A stretch of DNA of 64,000 nt. It comes from Plasmodiophora brassicae. Taxonomy: Eukaryota; Endomyxa; Phytomyxea; Plasmodiophorida; Plasmodiophoridae. How positions within the stretch are numbered: position 1 is the stretch's first letter; the number at the start of each line of letters is the position of its first letter. The notes beneath the pieces are model-generated. The model ran no database searches, was not told where the DNA came from, and saw nothing but the letters and a program-made list of their open reading frames with translations. A program made the translations under genes and the position numbers. Positions 10,165-21,989 of the stretch are shown here, piece by piece. The stretch lies in the NCBI GenBank assembly GCA_039704465.1, contig JASFAU010000013.1:496001-560000 (forward strand), read 5' to 3'.

Positions 10165-12106
10165 TCACGCGATGATCGCTCCCATGTGAGGAACCCGGGT
10201 GATTCTGCAAGATGAGCTCGGGTAGCGCTCGCCGTCAATGTTGAGCTGAGCCGTCCTCGTTTTCGGGCGAAGAATAACTTCCCGAACGGGGAGGCTGAAT
10301 ACGCCTTGACGTTGAACATGCGTGCCATGTCCAATGTCGCAGGCAAGCAGTTTGAGCATGGCTGCTCGAGATAATCCGCGAGCGAACGTCAGGTGGGGCT
10401 TGCCATCGTCGAAACGGGCAGCCGGGGCGATTTTCATGCTGGACGTCGAGTAGGCGACATTAGACACCGTGAATAGATTCAGGTGGCCCTGGATTTGATT
10501 GGACCATGTTCCGTCCTCCTTCATGTAGGCCAGCTCGCAATCGTATGGTTGCTTTGAGAACAGCTTCATCAAGGCAGCGAACGCATACCTTAACCTATGG
10601 TCATTGCCAGTTAAACAAATGCCACTGTGCTAGAGCTCATTCGACGGACCTCCCCAACCAGCGATAGCGCTCGCCGTCAAAACCGATATCACTGACAAAG
10701 CCCCAGGATACGTGCAGGAACGAGTACGGCAGTCGGGCAGACTTGTCCCGGCTATCTTCTGGCTCCACGCGAATCAGGTCCATAGGCCGATACGTACCGT
10801 CAATGAACGCAATAGCGGCACGAGCAGCATTGACAGGAGCACCAAAAACTGACGCACAGAACCCATTTCCTGACCCTACGCCAACGTTAGCACCCAGGGA
10901 AGCCACATGGTAAACACTGAGGGCAACCCGTCGGTATGACTGCGATCGGCAACCCCTTGTCTTGGCGCTCGAGAAGACCTTGGACAACTTCTGAAGCGTC
11001 ATAGTTATGATTAATATCGCCAGTTTGGAATAGCACGTGACAATATAGCATACCGTGGACAACGCCATCACCGCCAATGCAGAGGATGGTATCAAACTCG
11101 GAGGCATCGAGAGTACGAGCCACCTCAGTAGCGTGCCCGCTGTGCTCTGTCGCTATCGCCGCTCGCCGTCAGCTACAAAGGACATCGCAGCAGCCTGACG
11201 AAGAGACTAACCGTAAACTTGGACGTCAATCCCTGCGGAATCCAGCAATGGCCTGATGTTCTGCTGGAACTGCCGCATGCAAGTGCCACGCCCGCTCAAC
11301 GGGTTCATAATCGCGCAGACCCGGCGCTCCCAGCTCGCCATCCGGTAATGCAGCGGGATCATCTTCGACGGTAGTGCCGTGGCAGCAGGACGCCGGTCTT
11401 CACCAGGGACCTTATCGGTTCCCGGTTCAAGCAGGTCAACCACGTCGAAGCGATTGAGGCCACGGGCGACGTCCAGGGCTGTCAATCCAAAGTCGTCCAC
11501 CGCATCCTTGTCTGCGCCGAGCTTAAGCAGTTGACTGACGGACGACAGGCGCCCACTCGCGCAAGCATAGTGGAGCAGCGATCCTCGTGAGGCATCGCGC
11601 CATTCCAGGATGTAGGGCGGCGGGCCCAGCGATGACATGTCGGCGCAAGCCTGTGTGACTTTGGCCATTCCGCTTGGGGTCAGCAACGCCGACGCGAATA
11701 GGAACCGGGCGCCCTCGTGCGGAAGGGTCAACATCAACCTTAAATACGCCTCGAGCCGCAGACGCTGCCTGCGTAAACGACGCCCCTGACAGAAGAGGAA
11801 GAAGCAATCGCCGGTACGCCTGGCGAACGGCGGCGGAGGCAAGTACTTGCCAGAGCCCACCGCGTCCTGGCACCGCCTGTGGACGTCTTGGAAGTCCGAC
11901 AGCTGTCGAAGGACGCGCCAGGACGCCGAGCTGTCGAACGCCACGTCGATGACAAAGACAGGCGCGGGCCTCACATCCAGCACGTCAACGACCTTGGAGC
12001 GCACGAACCCGACGACACCGACAACGTCATCGGCAACGCCCACGCGACTGTGATCCGCTGGCGGCTGGCATTTGTGGACCGGCTGCCCCAGTTTTGCAGC
12101 CAGCAT
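10165..12106 (-). CDS. PX-ankyrin sphingosine/ceramide-type lipid kinase
   Basis: Predicted to phosphorylate a sphingoid base or ceramide using the diacylglycerol-kinase catalytic fold. Exon 1 from ATG 12106 encodes a PX-like phosphoinositide-binding domain (about residues 20-130, with PVFVIDVAFDSSASWRVLR and a PPPPFARR proline loop), two ankyrin repeats (SLLHYACASGRLSSVSQLLK, then DFGLTALDVARG), and the start of the kinase domain (ERRVCAIMNPLSGRG, the nucleotide loop). Later exons supply ILCIGGDGVVHG (the GGDG catalytic motif) and IPTGSGNGF, which is rebuilt exactly across a ~50-nt intron. The C-terminal lobe ends with LNIDGERYPSSSC and MGAIIA before TGA at 10165-10167. The PX-ankyrin-kinase order is unusual. 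The specific lipid substrate cannot be read from sequence. Confidence 0.82.
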
Positions 12107-12306
12107 GTCTCCCCGCAGCCGTGAAGGTGGCCGTCGCGCGCGTCGTCCACTAACAAGTTCAACTGCCAACCGAACCGGCTCGGACTCGGAGCTTCCGGTG
12201 GTCTATTTCTGCCGTAGTGGCCAGTGAAGCGGGGTGCGCATGGCTATGAGCTATCGCTTTCCGTACCCACCCATGACGATAACAGGCAAAACAAGGAACT
12301 CACAAA
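12107..12306. promoter_or_regulatory. Divergent promoter region, lipid kinase and M28 peptidase
   Basis: 200 bases lie between the two outward-facing start codons, both supported by spliced models. No clear TATA element. Inferred from layout. Confidence 0.35.
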
Positions 12307-15300
12307 ATGGAACTCGATGCAGGAGGTGCCCTTCGTAGCCGCCGCCGCCTCGGGGCGGTGTATGCCGACCGTGTGAAGGCACCTGCGTTGAAGGAAAGCC
12401 TTGTGGGCGACACGGTTACTACGTCATTTGGGTCGGTTGCCTGAACGAACGGTTGACTGTCGGATTAGACGGCAAATGCGAGGACAGATCACGATGTGGA
12501 TGAGCAGCGGGGGCAGTTGCTTGTTGGTGTCTTGATGATTGCGCCGGTTCTGATTGTTCAATTCCTGCTCCACTACCGGTTACCTGTTGTGGTACCAGTG
12601 GACGGGCCACCTTCGGTATTCAGCGAGGGGCGCGCTTTGCAGCACCTTCGTGTTCTCTGTGATGAGATCGGCCCGCGACCGAGTACGTGCGCCTCGTTTA
12701 TGTTTGTTTTAGTGCGGGTATGACAGCGTCCTGATCCAGTTGGGTCGGCTGCGAATTCGATTGCAACTCCTGCTTACCTGACCGAACATGTTCGCAAGAT
12801 TGCTCTGGATGCCCACCCGAACATTGCCATTGAGTACGACCTGCAAGAGACCACAGGGTCGTTCAATGTGCAGTATCGCGGCTTCCTGAACTTGACAAAT
12901 GGATACGTTCGAGTGAAGAACTGTGCGACAGCGTTGTCGGATGCGGCTGCTCATTTCAAGTTGACAATACGTAGTTGTTGTTAGGCTGAGCAGGAACGAC
13001 ATCCCCGAATCGAAGACGCACGCCATGATGCTGGGGACACATACGGATTCCTACCCGCATACCGGTTTGCTCAACAAAAGCCCATATCCACTGCAATGTC
13101 TCATGAATGCGATGTGATGTAGTTGGCGCCTCCGACGCTGGGGCACCAGTTGCCATCCTTCTCGAAGTTATGCGAGCTCTTGCTGTTGCACCTGGTGATC
13201 TCGCTCATAGCGTCATATTTGTGTTTAATGGTGGCGAAGAGTTTGGCCTACAGGCATCCCACGGGTGACTCTGCAACGGATCGCACATGCCCGTGCATGC
13301 GAGCTGATTCATGCCATAGCTTCATATGCTGTCATCCTTGGGCGAAATCGATTCGCGGGTTCATCAACCTCGACGCCGGCGGTGTTGGTGGTCGTGAAGG
13401 TCTCATCCAAACCGGGCCAAACAATTACTGGATTGCCAAGGCTTATGCTGAAGGTTAGTTTGCTGATCCATTACTGATGATATGCATTTGAAAAGGGCAC
13501 CTGACAGCTGCTCCTCACCCACACGCTGACGTCGTCGGCCAAGACCTTTTTGGCTCAGGGGTTGTCCCCAGCGACACCGATTTCCGCGTTTATGCAGAGA
13601 ACGGAAACATTGGTGGCCTTGACATGCTATACTACGAGAACAGCTGGCTGTACCATACCAAGGTCAGGTTATCATGTATAAAGCATTTGAAGTCAAACTT
13701 ATCCTTTCGCAGCACGACACAATAGATGCTATAACTCCTGGGTCCCTTCAGCATACTGGGGACAACGTCCTCTCTACGATTCGTCACATTATGGAGTCCC
13801 AGCTGTTCTTGAACCTCAACGAGGACGGTGACGAAATCAAGCAACCTGCGGTGTATTTCACTTTGAAGCCTTTCGGTTACATGATCTGGTAACAACGAAT
13901 GGTTGCTGACCAACCGAACTTCTAACGTTCTTCAGTGTAACGGGAAGAACCGCTATGCAGATCGAGTGGATCGCAATCATCTGGACCTTAGCTTACTATG
14001 CGAGGTGGGCCATGTCGCGCAAGTCTGTCGCCATTGCATGTGCAGAGGTCGTTTCGTCCGTCGTGGGAGTAACGATCATCTTCAGTTCGGCCGTGTTGAC
14101 TGCCGGAATGGTCGCCTTCATTCTCGCATACGTCGCGTCAGCGCCCTTGTCATGGTTTGAAGAAGACTGGTTATATTTCGTCAGGCGCACGATGAACATT
14201 TTACGATAGGCTTTCGTACCCGCTGGCGGCTGTTTTATTGTTCAGCTCCGCGTCACTGGCCGGAATTCTCGCCGTCCTGCGCGTTTCCCCGCGTTCTCCT
14301 AATCTGCATCACGGAATCCTGGGATGCTGGCTTATTCTATTGCTAACGGCATCCTATTGGCGACTCGGCTCTGCCTATCTGCCGCTTCTCTTCGTCATTG
14401 GATTGTATTGCTCGCGAAAATTGGTCTCTGTTGCGAAGCCATTCCACAACGTAGTGCTTTCCTCATTTGCGAGGTTCGGGCCACTTCTCATCCCGATTTG
14501 CACATTGTCCCAGACGGCTCATTCGACGCTCACGTTTTTCTTACCCACAATGAACCGTATCGGGAATCTGCCGGCAGACCTGGTCATTGCTGTGCTGATC
14601 TCTGTTTTCACCTGTCTTCTGACCTCTTGCGCTTGGCCTCTACTCCTTGCCCGTGGCGGATTGAGAAGCGTGTGGCGCGCGGTGGTAACTGTTCTAGCCT
14701 TGACAGCAATTGTTTGTCAGTTACTTCTCCCCGTGTACCTGCCTGAATCAAGTCCAAAACGGATCCTCGTTCAGCAGTCGATCGACCTTGATCACGGTTT
14801 CTCCAACAGAATTTACGTTATCTCCTTGGATCAGATTCCAGTTCAACGATTCTGGGCTAGCATCGTGAACAACAACAAGGATGATCCGCTGCTTCGCCGG
14901 TTAAAGCCTGTTGCTCACATTGATCCCACCGAATTTCAGGCATTGTACCCGCTTGCGGTCACCGCCATTGCCAGCGCATCTGCCCTGGATTCCCCCCGTT
15001 CGTATCGTCCGGCTATCCAGCCAAGTGTAAAACTTTCGCGAGACTCTCATTCCCGATCGCGTCGTGTCCTCGAGCTGACCGTCGACCCAGCTGGTGCGTT
15101 GTACGGTACGTTCAACATTTCCAGCGACTCTTCAATCGAATCCGTCGCATTGGATGGATTGCCTATTGATCTGCCAGCGACCCAAACTGTCGAACGCGGT
15201 TCCGATCAACGCAGCTCCTATTTCGTTAGGACGGTTGCTGGCGATGGTCGTCCGTTCCGATTGCTGCTATCAATCCCGCTAGGAGCTCGCATCCGCCTAA

Positions 15301-15335
15301 GGTCAGTGCCCGACGTTCTGCCTGCTTGGATGTAA
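12307..15335 (+). CDS. ERMP1/Fxna-like M28 metallopeptidase, multi-pass ER membrane
   Basis: Members are ER zinc aminopeptidase-like membrane proteins. From ATG 12307 an N-terminal cytosolic stretch is joined by a 55-nt intron to a signal-anchor helix ([18 protein letters not shown]), then [17 protein letters not shown] typical of the family. The peptidase core follows over several small exons: [11 protein letters not shown] (first zinc His), [19 protein letters not shown] (bridging Asp), [17 protein letters not shown] (catalytic/zinc Glu pair), [37 protein letters not shown] and [14 protein letters not shown] (last His). From ~13,950 on there are several hydrophobic helices, and a luminal C-terminal domain closes at 15335. 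A 43-nt intron joins the last two exons in frame (EEDW to LSYPLAAV). HTD and SDAG positions match active peptidases, so catalysis is plausible. Not every exon edge is fixed. Confidence 0.85.
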
Positions 15336-15716
15336 CCGTGTATCAGGTTCGAAGCAACCACATTTGGAGCTCCTACGGAAGACCTACAATTTATCGAACA
15401 GCATCTCGGCCGCCACAGTGCCGGTACACTCATGTGGCTGTCCATTTACGGCAGCTGGACGTTCTAGTTAAAATCATCACGGGTTTCCTGATCAAATGCA
15501 CCTGCGCCAAGCAATATCCAGATCAACGTTTATAATTGAAAACTGAGATTTTGGCGTTCCAACCCGTTTGACTGTCGGTCGGGGAAGCAGTGACACTGTA
15601 GAAGTCGGTGGCAGGCGGTTCGTTCGAAAGTCCAGCGGGCAGCGGACGCAGTGCAGCGCAGGACTGGGGAGGCTATACGGACCGCAAACCCCGTCGGCCG
15701 CGTTGCAGCCAGACTG
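15336..15716. other. Intergenic, with possible 5' leader of the LYR-PPR gene
   Basis: Between the M28 peptidase stop and the first ATG of the LYR protein. The stretch 15600-15716 is open in the LYR frame but lacks an upstream ATG, so it may be 5' UTR or an unseen first exon. Nothing else recognised. Confidence 0.35.
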
Positions 15717-17294
15717 ATGGCGTGGGGCGTCGTCCCACGCCTCTACCGGGCCGTGCTGCGCTCATGCCAACGATTCGACGTGCAGCCGAGGCCTCGCTCC
15801 ATTCATCCGATCTTGAACTGTCCGAAGCTGATGTACGATGTCTGCCCAGGTGGTCGTAGCGACCCCGGTACTAACGCGTGTCGCGGAACAGGAAGCTGAC
15901 CGGTATCGAGTTCTTCCTTTCAAACCAGACTGCAACCGACCTTGCCAGGAAGTCGTTCCGGTCGGCACCGGACACAACGGAATCCGTTGATCTGGGGTTC
16001 CGGGTGCTTAGAGCCCTGGAAGAGGCGGACGAAATCGCCCATGAGCAGATGGTCGTAAATATGGACGATAGCGAAAGCGACTACGAAAGCGGCGACGATA
16101 GTGGGAGCGAATCGGACGACGAAGACGATGAGGAATCGGACCACGAAGAAGTTGAGCGTCACTCGCTCCTGCCGGTGAAGTGGCACAGCGGGCGCCTCAC
16201 GATCTCGCCGGAATATGTCCATGAATCGCTTGACATTGGCGATGTACTCTATGGGCCCAGCCAGAGGGCGCCTGCCGTGGAGACCAAGGAAGAGGAAGAG
16301 GCCAAGGAAGCGGATCAGGCGGTGTGGACGTTTGAACCGTCGTCGGATGAGGGGATTCGCGAGGTGCAGAGTGACCTAGCGGATGCCCTGGACCGGGATG
16401 ACGCGCTTGGTGTCCAGACAGCTCTGTCCGAGTTGCTGTCTAAAAGTGCTGTCGATGTTATCCCGTCGGGTGCCTATGCTGCTGTCATCGATGCATGCTG
16501 CTCCACGTTGCATTCCCATCTTGTTTTCCAGTTCATCGATGCTTTGAGGGACAGGGTATGCGTCTGCTTGCATCACGCGTAGCTGTATATATGACCATTA
16601 CCTAGGGCATTACGCTCGAGACCCACGATCTTATACCTATATTCGAGCACGCTGCTGCGTATGACGACCCGTCCACCGCGTTCGCTGCCCTTAAGGAAAC
16701 GAGATGGGCACCGGATCAATCACTAACGGTTGATGGCAAGATTGACTACCCGTCAATGCATGCGGTTATGTGGATTTGTGGCAACACGTGCAATCGGTCC
16801 GTCGTGGATCGTCTGGTCCAGTACATGCTGTCGCGCGGTGCCCTCCCAACTGTGGAGACCCAGCTCGTCTTGCTGCGCGCCTTGTGCTCCAAAGTGGATC
16901 CGGAGGTTCATGACGCCATCGACCTGCTTCACGAGATGGAGGAGAAGTGGGGCGTTCGGCCTACAACCGCGTCCTTCAATGTTATCCTGTTCTCCTTCTA
17001 CAACAGGTAACGCCACGATATCAGAGCGTCAATCAATTCGCTGAGACATCGTCTGCTAGCCCTGTCTACGACCTCAGTGACGCTCTTGGGATCCTGCAGG
17101 TGATGCACACCCGCCATCTGCGGCCGACTCGGGAGACGTATCAGGCCCTGCTCCTGTGCGCCGGCAAGCAATCGGCAGAAGCAAGCACCCAGCAGATCAA
17201 TGGTGTCCTTGCGTCCGTCGAGCAAGCCGGGTTCGACGTGAACGACCTGATCCGCGACCTTGCCAGTCGTGTCTCGTCAAGATGGCGCATGTGA
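15717..17294 (+). CDS. LYR-motif protein with PPR-like helical repeats
   Basis: LYR proteins are small mitochondrial assembly or iron-sulfur factors; PPR proteins bind organellar RNA. Here both appear in one frame: join(15717-15832, 15892-16555, 16606-17006, 17060-17294), 471 aa, introns 50-59 nt. Exon 1 has VPRLYRAVLRSCQRFDVQP, a good LYR signature. Splicing gives LMKLTGIEFF, followed by the second LYR helix pattern LARKSFRSAP and FRVLRALEEADEI. A strongly acidic low-complexity run (about residues 105-135, DDSGSESDDEDDEES) links to helical repeats: SGAYAAVIDACCSTLHSHLV, then LVQYMLSRGALPTVETQLVL and MHTRHLRPTRETYQALLL, which look like degenerate PPRs. Mitochondrial location is inferred. The LYR assignment is weaker than the repeat assignment. 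Confidence 0.68.
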
Positions 17295-17426
17295 TCATCG
17301 TCCCATGTAAAATATATTGCACTACTAGCTTTACTCCAGGCAGGCGAGGAGTCGGGTTCGCCTATCTGATCTGCCTGAAGGTGATACAGCAGCTGTGCCT
17401 CGCGCGGGGTCCGCCAAAACTGCTCA

Positions 17427-20245
17427 ATGCGGTTTACGCTTCCGCTGCGTCGGCACGCGTCGACGTACTGCCATGTGACTGTAGAGCGGAACGCGCGTAA
17501 TCTATGGGCAACGACAAAGACGGGTGCCGACAAGGGCACCCAGCCGCACTCGTTTTACGTGTTGCCCATGTTCCCGTACCCTGTACGGCCTGTGGCACAC
17601 CTCCTTCAGGTCGTATTGCTGACCGGCGCGTGCAGAGCGGGTCGCTTCACATGGGACACGTGCGCGTGTACACGATCAGCGACTGCATCGCTCGAGCACG
17701 TCGTATGATGGGCGAGGCAGTCCTGCACCCGATCGGTTGGGATGCGTTTGGGCTTCCGGCTGAGAACGCGGCCGTCGAACGAGGCATCAACGCGGAGACC
17801 TGGACCCGTTCGAATGTTGAGGAGATGCGGAAGGAACTGATGGCGCTTGGTATATCCTTCGACTATGATCGGGAGTTCGCGACCTGCGACCCATCGTATT
17901 ACCGGTGGACACAGTGGATCTTCACTCGCCTGTTCAAAGCAGGATTCGCGTACCAGGCTGAAGCGAATGTGAACTGGGATCCAGTCGACCGAACCGTAAG
18001 GGCGCTGCTGACCTTTGTTCCCATCGGAACACTAACACTGTTTACCATAGGTTCTTGCCAACGAACAAGTTGATTCAAACGGTCGATCGTGGAGGTCGGG
18101 TGCTATTGTCGAGCAACGACGTCTGAGGCAGTGGTTCTTCGCGATTCGTCGTATGGCTCCTGCGCTCCTCGCTGGTCTAGACCTGCTTGGCGAGTGGCCT
18201 GACGAGGTCAAGAAAATGCAGCGGGCTTGGATCGGCCGGTCGGCCGGCGCGAACATTACGTTCGAGTTACGAGCTCGAGGCGACCTGTCTATGGAAGTCT
18301 CGGCCTTCACCACGAGGCCTGAGACCCTGATGGGCGTTACCTTCATCGCAATAGCTCGCACTGCACCTGTCCTTCAGCGACTGAACGTATCCGCGAACAT
18401 TCCCCCTGAAGGAGACATCCGTCTAGAAGGAGTATTCGCACAGCATCCCATAACCGGGCACCAACTGCCGGTATTCGTGGCTGATTACGTTGTACGCGAC
18501 TATGGGACTGGAGTCGTCATGGGCGTTCCCGGTCACGATGAGCGCGACGAGGCGTTTGCCACCAAGCATGAGCTGCCTGTCGTCAATGTGATCGACGACA
18601 ACGGCGTCCTGACCAACAGTGGCCACGAGCTCAATGGGCTCACACCCGAAGCGGCTGCAGCCGTCGTCAGTACGATGCCGTTTGCTTCGTCCACTGTCCA
18701 GTTCAGGCTTCGTGACTGGCTCGTCTCGCGGCAACGCGTGTGGGGAACTGTACGTCAGCGTGTTGGAACCCGCGCTTCTTCGCCCATCGTTGATGTTGAA
18801 TGTCTCGACAGCCGATTCCGATTGTCCACTGCCCATCATGCGGCCCTGTTTCCGTTCCCGATGACCAGCTTCCTGTGGAACTGCCACACGCCTCTTTATT
18901 GAACCAGACAGTTCGTTCGCTTGCTGATGTACCGTCTTGGGTGTCAACTGCATGCCCTTCTTGTGGTTGTACCTCGGCTCGACGTGAAACGGACACGCTT
19001 GACACATTCATTGACTCTTCCTGGTACTATCTGCGTTTCCAGTCGCCTCATGACGAATCGGGCGCAATGCCTGCGAAAGCGAAACCTGTTGACGTCTACG
19101 TCGGCGGCATCGAGCACGCGATTCTCCATCTGCTCTACTCCCGGTTCATCAATCGTTTCCTGTACGAAGAGAAGTTGGTCGCCGAACCTGAACCGTTCAC
19201 GAAGTTGATCACTCAAGGCATGGTGCATGGTATCACATATGTCGACGAATCGACGGGCGAATACGTTCGCAGCGACGATGTATCTGTTAAGAGCGACGGG
19301 ATCGCCGTGCACAAGAAGTCTGGTCACCGGCTCAGCTCAGTGTACGCTAAGATGAGCAAGTCCAAGTACAACGGCGTTTCCCCATCGACTGTGCTGGAAG
19401 AGTATGGTGCCGATGTGACCAGGCTGTTCATCTTGTTCAAGGTCCCGGTTGCGCTTCAATGCACCGACGTTCTCGCTGATCCATCTGTCTCTTAGGCGCC
19501 ACCGTCGCAAGTCCTGGACTGGAACGAGGACGCCATCGTCGGTCAGACTCGATGGGTGAACCGCCTGTGGACGATGGTCGACTCGTTTGTCGATGACGTT
19601 AACGCGCGATGGGAGGGCGACGACGAGGTTGACGGGGACCACATATTGCGGGGCAAACTAATCAATGCTGTCGACGATACGATCAAGACGGTCACTGATG
19701 TCATGTCTCGTCGTTACTGCTTCAACGTTGCCATCGCCGAGCTCATGAAGCTGAGCAACACGATTAGCTCCGCCATGGGCAAAGTCGACACTGGCACCAC
19801 CGTTGATGCATTGCGCTCGTTGGTTGTGATGCTGTCGCCGTTCGCGCCGCATCTGGCCACCGGACTATGGTCGATACTCGGATCTGTTGAGGACTTTGAG
19901 GTGACAGGAGACGTCCATGAACAACCTTGGCCGAAGCCAACCACCGTTCGTAAGGAGCGTGCATGCAAGCGTATCAACGTCCAGGTGAACGGGCGACATG
20001 TGGTAACACTTCAGGTATGCCGTCCGGCCTTCTCATCTGGGCAGTCACTGAGCGACGTCGCCTTGCAGGTTCCCGCCAGCATAACGGCGCAGGACGACGT
20101 CCAAGACTTCGTCTTCAAGAACGAGCGAGTGGTCCGCATCCTGAGTCGACGAGGGCCCGTTGCCGAAACCTATGTGGACCCCAACCGATACGTGAATTTC
20201 GTCATGCAGCCGTCCAGCTCTACATCGCGACTTGTTGAATCCTAA
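17427..20245 (+). CDS. Leucyl-tRNA synthetase, bacterial/organellar type
   Basis: Charges tRNA-Leu for organellar translation. Model join(17427-17582, 17636-17995, 18051-18749, 18812-19441, 19496-20014, 20069-20245), 846 aa, the usual size for bacterial-type LeuRS. The N-terminus [16 protein letters not shown] looks like a mitochondrial presequence. Class I signatures: [17 protein letters not shown] (HIGH motif, restored by splicing), [13 protein letters not shown], the CP1 editing region with TTRPETLMG and [16 protein letters not shown] (editing-site residues kept), a zinc-like CPSC/CPSCGC region, [13 protein letters not shown], and [11 protein letters not shown] (KMSKS). The anticodon domain and C-terminal domain follow. 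Introns are 53-62 nt. The last intron is a multiple of three, so its retention would not shift frame. Confidence 0.95.
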
Positions 20246-20520
20246 TACACGCGCGAGTGACGCGCTCGACGTTGTTTTCGTCGACGCTGGAGGGCTTGTT
20301 ATGTACGTTTTGTGTCTCCGGCTTGGGCACACTGCCAGGGGCTCTCGGGCTTCGATGATGGCAACGCGTTTCGCAGTGCGTGGGGCGCCGAGGAGAGGCC
20401 TATTCTTGGACCCCGGGTCCGTGTGCATACCATGTCACGTCCGGCGACTGCGCCCTCCTCACACTACAAGGCCGGGGGGTGGACGTCGCATTCGATCATT
20501 TATTGGGTTGCCTCCGCAAG

Positions 20521-21834
20521 ATGCTATCGGTTCGCATCGCCGTGGTGACCTTGTTCCTGGTTGTGGGGTTAACCGCCGCAGGGGATGATACCGATGACCA
20601 GCTTCGCCAGCTGCGCAGCGAGCTGGAAGCCGTGCTCGCCAATGCCGTTGCTCGCGAGGCAGCTAACCAGGAACGGGTCGCCACATTCCAAGCTTCGTAT
20701 ATGTTGAAGACCACCCCGAGGCAGAAGAAGCGTGCACGTACAGCGTTGAACAAGGCGAAAGAATCATATGAACAGCAGAAACGTGACGAGGACAAAACCA
20801 TCGCCTCGCTCGAGGATCAGATTGCGCTGCTGGAGAAGCGTCTCGAGGACGGCGGAGACTCCGGTTATAACCTGCAGCGTCTCTTCCCGGATGAAGATGC
20901 ATCGCAGAAAGGCGCATCTGATGGCGACGAGCTCGACGATGGGGAACTGTCAGAGACCAACTCCGATGCGTCGCAGAAAGGCGCATCTGATGGCGACGAA
21001 CTCGACCATGGGGAACTGTCAGAGAACAACTCCGAATCCGGCCTAACCGACGACATGGAGCCGGAAAGGCAAGTCACCAGCGATGATGCCGAAGACGTTG
21101 CCATCAGCAGGCTCGACTCTGAACAGAATGATAACGATGATCTGATCCTGGAACCGGTGGATGCAGTTGTTGAGGCTGAGCCCGTCAATATCATCAGCCA
21201 CGTGACTGCGAACAACCGTCTTGCAGACGGTTCCTTGCCACGAGTTGGTTCAGTCGAAATCCTTCCTTTCGCTGAGAAGAACGGTGATGAGGGTAGCGCC
21301 GTGCTACGAGACGGCTCTTCGACGCCAAGTCCGGATGGAATTCCCACGACGGCAAGCCTGTTTGGTGACCATGGCCCCGGTAGCGCGTACGACATGATTT
21401 CCAACTTGCTGGACGCTTTGAGGGACGTCATGCAGGAACAGGAACGGGAAGTGGGCGTCGGAAGTGAAGGGGAGCAGGCGGATAACGAATCTTCCAGTTC
21501 TGTGTCAGAGTCGGAATCAAGCATCACAAGCCTATCCACCCCCGATGATCCAGAAGACGAGAACAGCGCGTACGGGCCCGGGCTGTGGAAGGAATTTGTG
21601 CAGAACAGGCAGCTGGACGACCTGAAACGGCAACTGGAAGAGCTGACATTGACCATGCGCCTGGTTGAGCGGATGTTCGCCCATGAACGCCGTGACCTGA
21701 TCGCCCTACAGTCATCCGTATACGCCGAGCTTCTGCGACAGGAACGCGCCCTGCTGACGATGATCGCGAACGCCGAAGAATCGCTTCCCGTGTCTGATGG
21801 CGTCGAAGCGGACGACAACGCAGCCGCTGCCTGA
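20521..21834 (+). CDS. Secreted acidic coiled-coil protein with a tandem repeat
   Basis: Single exon, 437 aa from ATG 20521, chosen because MLSVRIAVVTLFLVVGLTAAG is a clean signal peptide; the longer upstream frame would bury it. The mature protein starts with a coiled coil (about residues 25-120), then a very acidic Asp/Glu/Ser-rich middle containing two nearly identical 23-residue repeats (DASQKGASDGDELD and so on). A second coiled coil (about residues 365-425, LKRQLEELTLTMRLVERM) precedes the end. Ser-rich acidic clusters suggest heavy modification. No catalytic domain, TM helix or retention signal seen. Function unknown; possibly a wall, matrix or ER-luminal protein. Confidence 0.75.
   Translation: MLSVRIAVVTLFLVVGLTAAGDDTDDQLRQLRSELEAVLANAVAREAANQERVATFQASYMLKTTPRQKKRARTALNKAKESYEQQKRDEDKTIASLEDQIALLEKRLEDGGDSGYNLQRLFPDEDASQKGASDGDELDDGELSETNSDASQKGASDGDELDHGELSENNSESGLTDDMEPERQVTSDDAEDVAISRLDSEQNDNDDLILEPVDAVVEAEPVNIISHVTANNRLADGSLPRVGSVEILPFAEKNGDEGSAVLRDGSSTPSPDGIPTTASLFGDHGPGSAYDMISNLLDALRDVMQEQEREVGVGSEGEQADNESSSSVSESESSITSLSTPDDPEDENSAYGPGLWKEFVQNRQLDDLKRQLEELTLTMRLVERMFAHERRDLIALQSSVYAELLRQERALLTMIANAEESLPVSDGVEADDNAAAA
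20896..21033 (+). repeat. Two tandem 69-bp coding repeats
   Basis: Two copies (20896-20964 and 20965-21033) lie head to tail in frame within the secreted acidic protein. They differ at only a few bases, giving two amino-acid changes visible at the D/H and T/N positions. The near identity at DNA level points to a recent duplication, and this site may vary in copy number among strains. Confidence 0.85.
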
Positions 21835-21989
21835 TCATCTTGTGTCAGCCCCCCCGTTTGGTACATCTCTCGGATGCGTGTGTGTTTGTTCCTGTCCAAA
21901 TCTGCAGTCTCGCGGTTCTGTGCGTAGGTTGGTACCGACTACAGATCACCGTCGCGACAAACTGCGAACTGCCCCGTGACTGCGCGTCG

